The notes under the pieces: generated by a model
Told to the model about the DNA's origin: nothing
Databases searched by the model: none
Seen by the model: only the letters and a program-made list of their open reading frames with translations
Assembly: GCF_030272615.1 (NCBI RefSeq)
Contig: NC_081412.1
Span: forward strand, 23,530,432-23,590,431
Origin: Cryptomeria japonica
Lineage: Eukaryota; Streptophyta; Pinopsida; Cupressales; Cupressaceae
DNA: 60,000 nt
Reading direction: 5' to 3'
Shown here: positions 22,883-34,868 of the stretch, one piece after another
Numbering within the stretch: the stretch's first letter is position 1
How the letters are laid out: each line of letters begins with the position of its first letter
Translations under genes and position numbers: made by a program

Positions 22883-24425
22883 TGTGATATCCCCATATTG
22901 TGAAATAATAATTTATATCTTAATTATTTAATTATGAGTTCATTGATATGAATGAACCGGTCATGCCATCCTATAATATAAGTATAACAATTAAATTACT
23001 ATTAAATTATTAATTAATAAATAACTTAATATTTATTTGAATATGAAATAAATTTAACAATAAAAAACTAATTATTTAATTATATTTATTAATAAATACT
23101 ATTATCAAATTAATTAATATTAATTATATTTATTAATATTAATTATATTAATTAATGAGTAAAGAATCCTGGTTAATATACTCCTTCAGACCGACAACAA
23201 AAGAATTGGTCTAATCAATGAATGAAGATTTTTTATTAATATCGATTAAGAATATGGCATCGATAGTTATGTTTAATCTTGATTGATGGTTATTGAATAG
23301 GTTTAGTAAACAAAGGATATTACAATCACAACCTTTGGGTTATAAAGAGACACAACAATATGATAAGTTGCGATTTGAAGAAAGACGATTCCATTAAGCA
23401 AGGTTAGGAATTATTATCAAGAAGCCAGCTGAAGAATAACAACCACTTTGTCTTTTTAGAAGTCAAAGCATCGATTAATATAGGGAAGGATTAAAAGTGC
23501 GATTCATTAAAGGGTACGATTATCAAATATTCAATTCACATAAGCAGCGAATACAGTATTAGAAGATGTTTTGTCAAAACAGCAACTACGTAAGATTCAA
23601 GACAAAGTATATGGCGACTTTGTGATAAGTTAAAAATATGTTAAGATGTGACTTGTTCTTGAGTCATGATCATTGGTGAAAGGAGATGACTTTTTGGAAG
23701 ATATAAGATCGTATTGGTAAAACTTAGGAGAAGGTGGTGGAAGTTGTGGGGAATAAGGAAGATAGTAAAGGGAAAGAAAGAGACCGAACTAAGATCAGAT
23801 CAGGACTGTTATTAATTTACAGGCAACAACATCCCTGTTCTTGGTGGTATGCATGGGGGTGTGCTTAATATGCATGTTGAATATATGAAGCCCGATAATG
23901 TTTTTATACAGAATTTAATAATAATACCATAGACTGCAATATAATATACAGTTTTATTCAATAATACGGTGAAGTGCTTAATAATAATAATATTACCATA
24001 GACTGCAAGATGTATTATAATACATAATTTTATAACAGTGGCAGACCAGATCTGACATGTGTCAGATCTGTCTGCTCTTACCAGCCACTATATATATATA
24101 TATATTAATAATTAATGTTTTTTTAGTAGTGGTAGTATTAATGAAAGGTAATTGGGAAATCCATTAATAATTGGTAATATATATATATATATATAAAGAA
24201 ATCTTGATCAGAAAATAATAATACTAAATAAAAATCAGAAAGAACTCTTAGAAATAGTCAATAAGAGGAATAACGAAATTTATTGTCTAATAAGGAAAAT
24301 ACATAAGTACTTGTTAATAACTAATAAATTGAAGAATATCAATGATTGGCTTCATGTTTAGTCTCTCAATCAAATTTAGTATATTGAAATAGATTAAATA
24401 TATTAAGTAGGTAGGGGACATTACA
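22883..24425 (-). repeat. Solo LTR, TGTAAT family, 1,543 bp
   Basis: The plus strand runs from TGTGATATCCCC to GGGGACATTACA. By comparison with the complete element (coding strand starts TGTAATGTCCCC, ends GGGGATATTACA) it lies on the minus strand. Flanking 5-mers are TCATT and TCATC, one mismatch. It is very A/T-rich, with TA dinucleotide runs at about 24090 and 24178, and carries a 10-bp-arm palindrome AGATCTGACA/TGTCAGATCT at 24048-24069. No coding potential. Confidence 0.72.
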
Positions 24426-25068
24426 TCATCCTTCATCCTTGGGCGTGGAATTCATGCCTTGGAGGATTTTTTTTAATCGTCTTGTCTTTCCTTGGTACCC
24501 TTCTGCAACGCTCTGTCATGAACTTGGGCGTTATTTGCTTGCAGAGAAGGAAATTATGGTGTGGAGGAAATCCCCCTTCTAGCGCCCTCCTTTGCACTTG
24601 GGTGCTATTTGACCTTTATGAAGGAATTCTATGTCATGGAAGAGATTCCACCTCTCCCTCTGTTTGGCGCCTGTTGTGACGTTTTCACACATCGCCCCAT
24701 TACAAATGGGGACCCCTGCTTTTTTGCTTTTTAGGGTTTGTTTTCTAGGTCTTTTAGGGTTTTGTCAGTTAGCCTTTGCATTTTGAGTGTCGCCCAGGGG
24801 ATCACCTAGATAGCAAGTCTGGCTTGAGTGATGTCCTGATCCTGAAATTTTGGCTAAGTTTGGAATGTCCTGATCCTGAAATTTGACTAAGTCTGGAAAC
24901 TGAAAAACCTCAAAAAACTAGATTTTGCAATATAACTCCTGGAGGTCTGAAACCACTCTCAAACATCCTGAAAGTATATATGGAATATAACTTAAAGTAT
25001 AACACTTATACTTAAATGTTATATTCCATAAAAATTATCCTGATAGAGAGTTCAAAAAGTCAAATTTC

Positions 25069-26690
25069 GCTCCTGTCCTTCACTGAGGATCCAGAGCGCA
25101 TTTCGCTCCTGTCCCTCTCCAAGGGACCAAGGCGAAGTGCTCCTGTCCCTCACCAAGGGTCCAAGGCGAAAAAGCTTATTTGAGTCATTCCTGGCCTTGT
25201 TTGGTCAAATTGAAACATCAAAGGCATGGTGGATGGCAAAATGAATGTGATAGAACATCCAGACTTGATTAAAAACAAAGAAATGATGAAGTTTTTGCCT
25301 AGAGGGTCAAAAGTGCTCCTGTCCCTCACTGAAGGACCAGAGCGATTTTCTTTATATGCACAATTTTAGACCTTTCTTGGACATTAACTTTTATTCATAG
25401 CATGAAGTAAGATGAAATCTTCCTTAGCCAAGAATTTCGAGATGAAGGATGAGGCATTTTGGCCTAGAAAGCAAAAAGCGCTCCTGTCCCTCACTGAAGG
25501 ACCGGAGCTTGAATTTCAAATTTGCACTATTTTTGCAAGATCAAGACAATTTTATGATTTGAAGAGGTCAAGGGAGGCATGTTTTGTCCATTGAATATAA
25601 TTTGAGTGGTCCACAAAGGAGGAAATCATCCCAAGTGACAAAAAGTGCTCCTGTCCCTCACTGAACGACTATGGCGTTTTTTTTCAAGTTTCTCCTCTTT
25701 GTTTAAGATTTTGAGGCAAAACCTGACTTGGATGGGAGGAAAAATGATGTTTTATGCCTTAGACACAATTGAGGGGTTTAAAGAACAAAGAAATACACCA
25801 AGATGTAAAAAAGTGCTCCTGTCCCTCTCCAAGGGTCCAGAGCGATTTTCTAAAAAGTGTAAATTTCTTGCAAAGACAAGGCAAGTTTGTGATTGAAATG
25901 AATGGAAGAAGACATGATTAGCCCATTGAAGATAATTTGGAAAGCTAGCAAAGGACGGATAGGCTTGAAATTGCAAAAGTGCTCTTGTCCCTCTCCAAGG
26001 GACCAGGGCGAAATCTCCAAATATGCCCATTTACCTTACATTTTGAGATGCTATTTTTATTACCAAGACTCAAGGAGTGGGGAATGATGTTCTACGCCTT
26101 GAGGGTAATTTGAAGATTAATGCGATCATGAATTTGTGCAATGGACTAAAAGTGCTCCTGTCCCTCACTGAAGGACCAGGGCGATTTTTATAAAATCAAC
26201 AATTTCCCTCCGAGATTATGCTAAGGCAAGGTTGTGCGAGATGGGAAAGATCTTCCAAAGCATGGTGAACAAAGGTTTGACTTCAAAATTTGAGAATCCT
26301 AGCCCAAAAATGAAAAAGCGCTCCTGTCCTTCACTGGAGGACCAGGGCGAAAATCTTGGGAGAGCTTATTTTGCTTTGCAAAAACGAGTTGGGCATGCAT
26401 GGAACAAGTGAAAGAGATCATTGCTTACTCCACAACGAGAATCAACAAATGAAAGATGAAGGATTGAGGACAAAAGTGAAAAAGTGCTCCTGTCCCTCAC
26501 CCAGGGTCCAGGGCGAAAATGTCCTAAGGCACGTTCCTTCTAAAGATCAAGTGAATTAAACTCAAGACTCCAATCAAAAATGCCATTTTAAAATGCCTAG
26601 ATGAAGTTTTGAACATGAAAATGAGGAATGCAAGGGTCAAATTGCAAGTTCGCTCCTGTCCCTCTCCAAGGGACCAGAGCGAAGTCATTG
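25069..26690. repeat. Twelve hairpin cores, nine at ~166-bp period
   Basis: A core of about 35 bases, GCTCCTGTCCCTC followed by AAGG(G/A)CCAGAGCGA-like sequence, starts at 25069, 25104, 25139, 25315, 25480, 25647, 25815, 25981, 26154, 26320, 26486 and 26652. From 25315 the intervals are 165, 167, 168, 166, 173, 166, 166 and 166. The first three are only 35 bp apart. The core contains an inverted repeat, GTCCCT-ctcca-AGGGAC in its best copies. Sequence between cores is strongly diverged. The array lies upstream of the LTR's TATA-like site. Confidence 0.88.
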
Positions 26691-27023
26691 GCATTCTTTA
26701 TTTTTACATTATTTCAATGTTGATATCTCTCCAAACCGCATGAAATGCCAAAATTGCCAACTTCAAAATATTTGAAAAAATTAATTAAATTGGCATTTAA
26801 TAAAGGCGCATGGCATTTAATAAATTAATTTTGAGCCTCAAAAAATCAAATTTTTTATTATTAAGGCATTTAAAATTAATTTTTGTGAAATTAAAAATTA
26901 AAAGTTGAGCGCACAAGGCATTATTTTGCCTTTATTGTTAAGTCGGCCTTCTTCTTAGTGGGATTTTATTTTATTTTAAAGCTTATTTGCTAGGTCGGCC
27001 TCAACAAGGATCAAGGTAAGCGC

Positions 27024-27034
27024 TCTATATAATG
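27024..27034 (+). promoter_or_regulatory. TATA-like site of the innermost LTR
   Basis: TCTATATAATG followed by GGGAGAGG. The outer LTR has a matching TTATAAATGGGAGG on its coding strand near 18935, so the site is shared within the family and probably marks the U3/R side. Confidence 0.5.
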
Positions 27035-29078
27035 GGAGAGGTTCTTTAGCAAATTCAAATCATTCTTGCATTATCTCTCATGCGAACTTGAAGAGCAATT
27101 TGAGGAGGGCGAAATTCATCTTGAAGGCTATTGGAGAGGCATATTTCTTGCTAGTTTGGAGGATAATTTCCAGATTTTTTGAAGACATTTGAAGGCGAAT
27201 TTCCAGATTTTTGGAGAAGCTAGTGGAAGGTGAAGCTCTTTTGAAGGCCAAAGGAGGCGTACTTCATCCAAGGGAGGACTATAAATCTTGCCCAACAAAA
27301 TCCAGTCTTCTTCCTTCATTTTTTCAAGGTTTTGTAGTTAAGTACTCAAAGGAAGAGGTATGAAGAATCATTTTTGAAATTCTTATTCAAGACTTATTGT
27401 GATCCCATTGCAATTTTGTAAAACCTAAGTCTTGAAAATCCAATTTCCATTCATTATTAGTTTGAAAATGTGTAATTCTTGATTTATCATGACTTTTTCA
27501 AATTAATATCTTAAGTTTTACCTTTGAAAGGTCTTAAATTTCATACTTTAAGGTTTGATGCTCAAAAGACTAACTTTAATATTTTGTGTAGGCATCAAAT
27601 GGAGATCCCGGAGTTGGAAAATCAAGCCAGATCAAGGACAGTCTCCTCCAAGAAGATCAAGCAAGGACAAGGGCGACCTTCTTCAGTCTAGCATTGACAA
27701 GGACGGCCTTCTTTGGACTAACATCATCATGACTAACCTCTTCCAATCCAGCATTCTAAGGCGAGGTACATCATCATCCTGCACATCAAAGACACAAGAA
27801 GTTAGAGCAAAGGGTTCGTTGAAGAAGCAGATAGTTCCAGAAGAGTTAATTAAAGATAGCTTCTCAACAACATCAAGTTGAATATCTACCAAGTTACAAG
27901 TGTCAGACCAGGTGGCATCCTAGTCATCACTTCTCCAGTCAGTGTGGTCCACCTCAGCATGCCCAGATTCAATGTACCTAACTCATGGAAGGTGGCACAA
28001 ACTTCGATGTACCTACCCCAGCTATCTATTGGTGGAATTTTCTAGAGAGGACATGTGTCCAAGCAATACAATTATTTCATTGGTCAAGCATTAAATGTTA
28101 TGTAATGGTTGTAACAAACCCTAATTAGGGTTTTCATTGTTAAATCTTGGCCATTGATCTCAAATTGATCTTAGCCATCGAATTGTATTAAGGACACTAT
28201 ATAAGCCTTGGCATTTCATTTGTAAAGGCAATAGAAAGTAAGTTAGAAGCAGTTAATAGAAGATAGATAGAGAGTAGTTAGAAGGTGATTAGCTAGTTGA
28301 TAGAATAGCAATTAGAGTAGAGTAGAGAGAGAAGGCAAAGATTGTTGCCAAAACGTTGTTGTAAGAGACTTGTAAAACTTCATTGAAGAAATGGTGAAAT
28401 TTATGGGTCGATTCGACAATTTGCATGGTCTCTATACTTCTCATATTTGATTTCATGTTATTAGATGAGTGGAAGAAATGTTTTTGATTGATGGTGAAAT
28501 TCGTACATCCATACTACTAGCAATTTGTTGATTGCAGACTTGCCTTGTGTAGTCAACTGGAATCATTTAGCTTAAGCTTAACTTCAATTGTCGCTTCTTC
28601 ATTGATATGCATCAACTTGATGGTGTCTATGCTTGCAGTGATGATTTGAACATCATAAAGCTTTCCTTCGAAGATCGCACTAGCCTTGTGGAGATGGTCC
28701 TGTGATGTCAAAACAAGACTTGGTTAGAATTTCATCAAAGATCATTCATTGCTCCTACATTCTTAGTATTAGGATTAGATTCTTTCCTCACCCTCATCTT
28801 TTTTCCTTTTTTCAAATCAAAGTTGGTAAGACTTGTGATTCCAGCAAATCAGGCGTTCAATCATCAAACGTAAGGCCCCTTGAAGAAACAACATTTACAA
28901 CGACCACTGGTGCTTATCCACACGTAGAGATCCTACAACGAAGAACCTTGGAGTCATCCTGATTGATCCTTTTTTGTGATATCTTCAGCAATCAGAGGCT
29001 TTATTCAAGAGAGGATAAGGTACCCTTAGGTATTTTATTCTGTGTTTGATAGTGTACAAAATACACGTCAACAGCGCC

Positions 29079-30243
29079 CTACCTGACCTTTGGGCGGAAT
29101 TTCATGCTTGAGGAGGAACTTTGACTGGGCTTGACTTTCCTTGGCACCTTGGTTTTAGCACCCCTCAACCATCTTGGGCGCTAATTTGGCATGATGGTGG
29201 AATTTTGAAGTTTTTGCTACCTTCAATGACCCCCCTTCTTGAGCGCTCTTGCTTCTCCTTAGGCTTTGATTCACCAAGTGCAGGACAGTGTGTTGTTTGG
29301 GCAACCTTACAACACCCCCCCAATTTGGCGCCCATCTATGCACTTGGGCGCTGGAAGACCCACTTGCAGGAATTTGGGATTTTGATGTGCTTTCCATGGC
29401 ACCCCCACTTTAGCGCTTCTCTCCGTGTTTGGGTGCCAATTCATGTGCCTGCAGGAAGGTGTGTTCTAGAGGAATTCTTCCACAACATCAATTTGGCGCC
29501 TCCTTGTATTTGGATGCAATGCTTTGGTGAAGAATTTTTACTTGGTGTTTCATCTAGATTGGCCATTCTTCGACTATTTTCAAGGTGCCACATTTGGAAT
29601 GGGCGTCTAGACTTAGCCACTTTTTTATCAGTTTTGCCTGCTTTTTGAAGCTTCCGGATTTAGAAATGTTCAAGAATGCTCAGTCTACAGTGTCTGCTTG
29701 CAAGGAACCTGCCACAAATAGACTTACTTAAAATAGTAAGTGTTTCAAAATGTTAGGATCAGGGCAAAACAGGCCAGAAAAGCACATACGAAAAATAGAA
29801 ACTTACTAAAAATGGAAACTGCTAAAAATAGTAAGTTTGATTTTCGGTGAAATGACAATCCGAGAGGTAGTGAAATCCCTAAAAAATAGGAACTTTTCAA
29901 AAAATAGAAAGTTGCTCGAAATTCGCTCAAATTTCACTGGCGAGTTTCTTAAAGGGTCCCGATTCTAATGCAATGTTCAATTTATCCAAAACCCTAAAGG
30001 AAAGGCCTCAAATCCAAGTCTAAAGGCCGAAACCGTAAAACAAACAAAACAGGCTCCAAACTTAGCCAAATTTGTTCAAATGAGCTATAGACTTGATCAA
30101 ATTGACCCCCAAACACTTGCAAACGAGGAGACCGAAGAGACTACCGCGAAAAGACCCAACAAACCAAAGCCAAAAGACCAAGAGGACCTAAAATGTAGGG
30201 GGTCCCCATTTGCAATGGGGCGATGTGAGAAAACGCCACAATA
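29079..30243 (-). other. U3 remainder of the middle LTR
   Basis: It begins with CTTGGGCGC-type repeats, continuous in character with 24430-24670, then a stretch with the ACTTACTA..TAGTAAGT-type hairpin words (29718-29845), and ends in the terminal hairpin CCCCATT-TGC-AATGGGG (30204-30220). Open frames across it, including one of 175 codons at 29121-29648, follow the repeats and I do not support them as genes. Confidence 0.5.
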
Positions 30244-30755
30244 GGTTGAATCTTATTTTTTGAAATTTTATCGCCTCTTTCTCCACCTAGGTCCTACACA
30301 AACCTAGCCTTTGGTCGCGCTAGATTGTACATGAAATTACCTCCTTGGTACTTGATCACATAGTTAATTTTTGAATGATGACATGATGTAGGGCTTGACA
30401 CCAATTCACAACTTACCCCCCTAAACCTTGCATAAATTTATACATGCCAGGAGGGGGTTGAATTTTACTCAGACAAATTTTCATGATTACTCCCTCTAGG
30501 TCCCACAATATGATCTTGCAACTCATGACATTAAGGTAATGTGCTTGCAATTCCTGACGGAACTACAAGCAAGCTTACCACTACATGCTCTTTAATCTAC
30601 TCATAACAACATCCCTCAATTTTGGACTAACAAAACTTACCTCCTCTCACTAGCAAAGGTTAACAACTAGGACTATTGCCAAGCTAAAACACCTAAGTGA
30701 AGCAAAAAGTGGGGGCCCCAATTTGCAATGGGGCGTGTATGTTTGCAACATAACA

Positions 30756-31412
30756 ATTCCCAAGTTTCATTTCTCTCTATTTGGTTTAACTACTCTTCCA
30801 AGGCAGTTACCCAATGTGTATTTTTGCCAACATCCACAAAATCTTTGGGTTCAATCTTAGAAAGTAAAAACATATGTCTTGGTGCGGTGGTCAATCTTCT
30901 CCTTGACTAAATTCATGTATCCATGTCGCAAATAACTAAGTCTTTAGGATCATTTTTTTGAACAAACCTTGAAGGTGTTTTGGCTGCCTTTGCTGGTGTT
31001 GTAGATTTCTCATTTTCAACTTCTTTTTATTCTTCTTTGTTGCATCTCTCTTCCTCTTCATGATCAAATTCTTGAGTTATTTCTTTATGATTGTTTTATT
31101 ATCTATATGAATATTTCTACTTACAATTATTTTGTGTAACCTATTATTGTAGCACCTGAAAGCTTTGCTTCTTGAGGAATAGCCAAGAAACATTCCTTCA
31201 TCGGCTGTAGTATCAAACTTCCCTAAGTTTTCTTCATCTCTCCTTATGTAGCACTTGCTACCAAATATTTTAAAATACTAACTGTGGCAGGCCTACCTTT
31301 CCAAAGTTCATATGGAGTCTTATCATGATTGACTCTGATTTGTGTTCTATTTAAAATATAGACTGATGTATGCACTGCTTCTCTCCAAAATGAATTTGAT
31401 AAATTGGATTTA
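30756..31412 (-). pseudogene. copia integrase end, linker and RT start
   Basis: On the minus strand: NKSNLSNSFWREAVHTSVYI, LNRTQIRVNHDKTPYELW, FKIFGSKCYIRRDEENLGKF and EGMFLGYSSRSKAFRCYN, the C-terminal half of a copia integrase, then a lysine-rich linker, then EPKDFVDVGKNTHWVTALEE and NETWEL, the start of RT. Several in-frame stops in the linker show decay. Confidence 0.88.
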
Positions 31413-31417
31413 TTAAG

Positions 31418-33093
31418 TGTAATGTCCCCATTTTTCAGACAAGAATAAATTAATTATTTATAAAGTTGTCCACAAAAATTAAATCAAAAGGATTACTTTA
31501 TTTTAATTAATTTAATCAAAGGTGACTTGAACAAACTGATAAAATATTATAGTCACTTTTTGGAGATAAATAATAAAGTCACTTTTTGGAATAAAATAAA
31601 TTATAAAAATAAAGTGACTTATTTTATTAAGTCATAAAGGACTTATGAAAGGGAAATTATAAAAAGAAAAAGTTAAAAATAATTGAATGGTTTTTGGGGT
31701 CCAAAAGTGGCATGGGGAGTTTTTATAAATAGACCCCTACCCCCTCCAAGCATTGTTATGTTGGTTTATGATATGTGATATTTTTCCATATTCAGCTGTT
31801 CACAACAGGTGCAGCCATTTCTGAGGATGAAAACCTTCAGAATTTAGTGGGTTGGATAGAAACCCAACACCACCTTGTGAGAGGAATCTACCCAGGGTTC
31901 CTTATAGAGCATATTGTTGCAGGTTTCAGTTGGAGCAGCAAAGAAGAGGGTTTGTTATTCGCAGGTTTTCACAAATCTTTGGCAACTAGGGTTTTGGGTG
32001 TTGATAGAAATTGAAGATAATTTCAGATTTGATCATGGCACATGTATGGCATCCATTTGGCATCATTTTCAGGGTGCTTTGACAAGAGTGTATGGACTGA
32101 AGCTAGGATTTCAAACCCCATTTTTATGATTTATGCTTTTGTTAAGGTGAAGACAATTTCTAATGACATTTCCAGCTAGGGAAACTTGATTTGGACTGAT
32201 TTTTGGAAGCCATTGGCGGTGGAATAATATTTTATCATTGTTGGAATATTTTATGCAATTTTGGTGCAAGGGTTTGCATATTTAGGGAGAGTTGGACAAT
32301 GTTCTGCTAGGGTTTGAAGTTTATCTGCAGGTTGAGCGCAAATGGATTCAACTTTGAAGGTTAATTGGACATATTTTCGTCATCAAACATATGTCTAAGG
32401 TTTGGAGGAGAAACCGGCCTGATTTGGGAAGACTTTTGTGACTGGCATCATTCATTTATAGGCAGATTTTTGTATCAGACCTCTGCAAATTTATATCAGT
32501 TCGCTGTTCATAGGGTTTGGAGGTTATTATTGGCATTTTGTTGACAAATTATCCATCTAGGGTTTCATCGCCCCATTTCTAGACCTAGCCATCTTCATTG
32601 GAGGAGATTAGGGTTTGTTATTGGCTATCATTTTTTTAGATTGTAAGCAGAATTACCTCAGACCTGTATAGTGGGGTTTGCAGACATTTTCATTAGCTGT
32701 TCAAGCAATATATGACATCATATTGAGCTTTCACAAGGAACCAAGCAATCGGGCATGTAAAAAATCCATATCTGAAATTGATGTGCTTATTATAGACATA
32801 TTTTGTATGTATTATCAGTCTGATATGATCTGAATCAGACCTGATAACAAGTGTATTCAGATCTGGTTTAGTGCAAATAAAGTGCAAGTTGGTTGTGTGG
32901 TCTATGTTATTAGTTTATACAAATATTATTTGTCTTTCCTACGCATTCCTATATGTGTTGACATTGACAATCTAGCATCAAAGACAAGTCACAACTCAAA
33001 TCAGTCATCAGCAAGTTTGCATTGCAAGTGTTTGTCAAAATGCCAAACCTACCTAACTGAAAAATTAAGGGAAGAATTAGTAGAGTTCTTACA
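31418..33093 (+). repeat. Solo LTR, 1,676 bp, TSD TTAAG
   Basis: It starts TGTAATGTCCCCATTTTTC and ends GAGTTCTTACA, with TTAAG on both sides (31413-31417 and 33094-33098), inside the copia integrase, whose reading frame is restored when it is removed. The start matches the TGTAATGTCCCC family; the end does not show the family's GGGGATATTACA. A plus-strand TATA-like TTTATAAATAG lies at about 31717. No gene inside. Confidence 0.85.
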
Positions 33094-34020
33094 TTAAGCA
33101 TGGTCCTTGACATCTCTTGTACCATCCTATTTTTTCTTTCCGCAACTCCATTTTGTTGTGGTGTTCTTGTAGCTGAGAATTGCCTTCTCATCCCATGTTT
33201 TTCACAAAGCTCCTCAAATTCTATTAAGGTGGACTCACCCCCTCTATCTGCTCTTAGGCATTTAATTTTTAATCCAGTCTCATTTTCTACTAAAGCCTGA
33301 AATATTTTTAACTTTTCTAGAGCTTCAGATTTCTCTTTCAAATAGGTGACCCAAGTAAAATAGAGTAATCATCAATTAACAACTTAAAGTAACTTTCACC
33401 TTGCATACTTTTTGTTCGAGTTGGTCCACAAAGGTCTGTTTGGATGAGTTTCAGTGGCTTGGATGCTGAATACTCCTTTGTTTTGAAGGTGACTCTTGTT
33501 TTCTTTCCAAGTTGGCAAAGATTGCAAATGGTGTTTGAAGGTTTTGAGATTCTTGTCATATCTCTTACCACCCATGTATTGCTGATTTTGACACAATTGC
33601 CAAAATTGATGTGCCCCATCCTTCTATGCCAAAGCCAACTTTCATCTTCTTATCTTTTGCCATAAAACATTTTTTGCCTCTATTTTCATTTATGATGTAG
33701 AGACCATTGGGTGTCCTATATGGCTTTGCTATTAATTTCCTTTCCTTCTTGATTTTGCATCCCTTTGCATGAAATAAGAGAGTATGATCTTGATCACATA
33801 ATTGGCTCACACTTCGAAGATTGTGCTTTAATCTTTGACATGCAAAGCATTGTTTATTTCAGTTCTTACATTGTCTAGACTTATAGTTCCTTCTCCAAAT
33901 ATATTGGCTGTAGCATTATCTCCAAAACTCACAGTTCCTCCATCGATGTTCTTTAATTTGAGGAATTTACTCTTGTCACCAGTCATGTGACGTGAACAGC
34001 GACTATCTACATACTATTGT
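33094..34020 (-). pseudogene. copia protease end and integrase core
   Basis: The minus strand gives the protease start VDSRCSRHMTGDKSKF, where the catalytic D-S-G has become D-S-R, then SFGDNATANIFGEGTI. The pre-integrase zinc-binding part follows (GHINFGNCVKISNTWV, CNLCQLGKKTRVTF), then the integrase core with IQTDLCGPTRTKS (first D), LRADRGGESTLIEFEEL (second D) and TPQQNGVAERKNR (E). The core ends at SRTMLN where the solo LTR entered. The protease change and frame shifts near 33340 and 33620 make it non-functional. Confidence 0.88.
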
Positions 34021-34868
34021 TCTCCATTATCTTGAGTATGTAAGGCAGTTTGTATCAACATGGATCTTTCTCTTCTATCTTCTTTCTTCTTTCTTTATAC
34101 TTTTGAATTCTTCTCCTTTTGTCTCATAAGTATGTCTTTTCTTTTATCTTGCTTTGGGGATCTACAAAGATAGTTCTAAAAAAAGTGTTGTGTGCCCATA
34201 AGTTATTGCATTTATAACATTCAATATTGTAAAGTAGAGGAGCAAAAGAATTGTAATTCCTTTTATCAACCCTAGTGATGTTCTTATCCTTGCTCCAAAT
34301 GGAATTCCTTAAATGAGTCCTATAGTTTATTGCTTTATGCCCAAAATGATTGCATGTAAAGCGACAATGAAAGGATGATGGAACCTAATCATATGTGCTT
34401 GCCTTTGTGGCAAGAATGCCTTGAAACTGTTCTTCTTATTCCTTTGATGTACACTTGGTTTTAAAGCAACATGATTTTCTCTTCATTTGCTACATTCTCC
34501 TTTCATAGGACTTTTAAATGCATCAACATACCTTTTTGGTGCAACATGATTTTCTCTTGGTTTGCTACATTCTCATTCGATAGGAAATTTAAGTGCATCA
34601 ACATAACTCCTTGGCTTTCCTTCATTTGTCTTTCTTGATGACCCCTTGGAGTCTTTTTCCTTTGACTTCTATTTTTCTTCATACCCAAGTCCTATTTTGA
34701 GGCTTGTGTTCATCTTGGCGGTTGGTTTCTCTAATTTCTTCCTAAGTGAAACAATCTCAAATTTCCCTTCAAAGCCCCCTCTCTCCCCTTCTATGCACTC
34801 TCTTCTATGTATTTATAGTTTGAGATCAACATCTTTTTGTCTTCCTCCCTCAACGCATCCTTTGGCTT
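34021..34868 (-). pseudogene. copia gag remnant
   Basis: Upstream of the protease the minus strand has a degenerate zinc-knuckle sequence (ECYKCNNLWAHNTF and CNHFGHKAIN), lysine-rich stretches and, next to the insertion at 34869, KPKDALREEDKKMLISNYKY. The reading continues across the complete element at 42728 as GMRKVQQFESKSKP. Frames shift repeatedly. Gag identity rests on position and the knuckle-like motifs. Confidence 0.6.

Larger units (their letters stand above)
24672..29073 (+). repeat. Innermost nested LTR, TGTTG family, TSD GCGCC
   Basis: The 4,402-bp LTR runs from TGTTGTGACG to CACGTCAACA and has perfect GCGCC duplications (24667-24671 and 29074-29078). It lies in the opposite direction to the two LTRs that enclose it. 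Order: terminal hairpin (24695-24711), U3 with an array of GTCC..GGAC hairpin cores (25069-26690), A/T-rich stretch, TATA-like TCTATATAATG at 27024, a long leader-like region with an open frame of 108 codons (27555-27881) that I do not recognise, a second TATA-like site at 28197, and the family's conserved 3' end. No internal region follows, so it is a solo LTR. Confidence 0.85.
21435..30243 (-). repeat. Middle nested LTR, TGTTG family, TSD GGTTG
   Basis: It starts TGTTGACGTG at 21435 and ends CGCCACAATA at 30243 on the plus strand (one change from the expected ACA). GGTTG flanks it exactly (21430-21434 and 30244-30248). Its own sequence is 21435-22882, 24426-24671 and 29079-30243; the rest is two later insertions. 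A minus-strand TATA-like motif lies at about 22215 (TATATAAAG), followed by the 3' part shared with the family. The CTTGGGCGC repeats on either side of the inner insertion are one interrupted array. Confidence 0.82.
15900..30755 (-). repeat. Outer LTR of the TGTTG family, interrupted
   Basis: On the plus strand it starts TGTTGATGTG at 15900 and ends GCAACATAACA at 30755. It sits in the copia RT; flanking 5-mers are GTTCA (15895-15899) and ATTCC (30756-30760), each one change from the GTTCC expected from the reading frame. The sequence belonging to this LTR is 15900-21434 plus 30249-30755; the rest is later insertions. The 3' part (15903-16100) matches the ends of the other family members (AACACAGAATAAAAT). 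Minus-strand TATA-like motifs occur at about 18935 (TTATAAATGGGAGG) and 17373 (TATATAAGG). No internal region or second LTR is seen, so I call it a solo LTR. Confidence 0.72.

Noticed and set aside
25069-26690. Regularly spaced repeats resembling a CRISPR array
   Set aside because: Plant nuclear DNA, spacers of ~130 bases related to one another, and position inside an LTR; no cas-like gene.
24675-30240. A 5.57-kb DNA transposon with ~42-bp terminal inverted repeats
   Set aside because: The two ends belong to different, oppositely oriented LTRs of one family; the target duplications GCGCC (24667/29074) and GGTTG (21430/30244) pair other borders.
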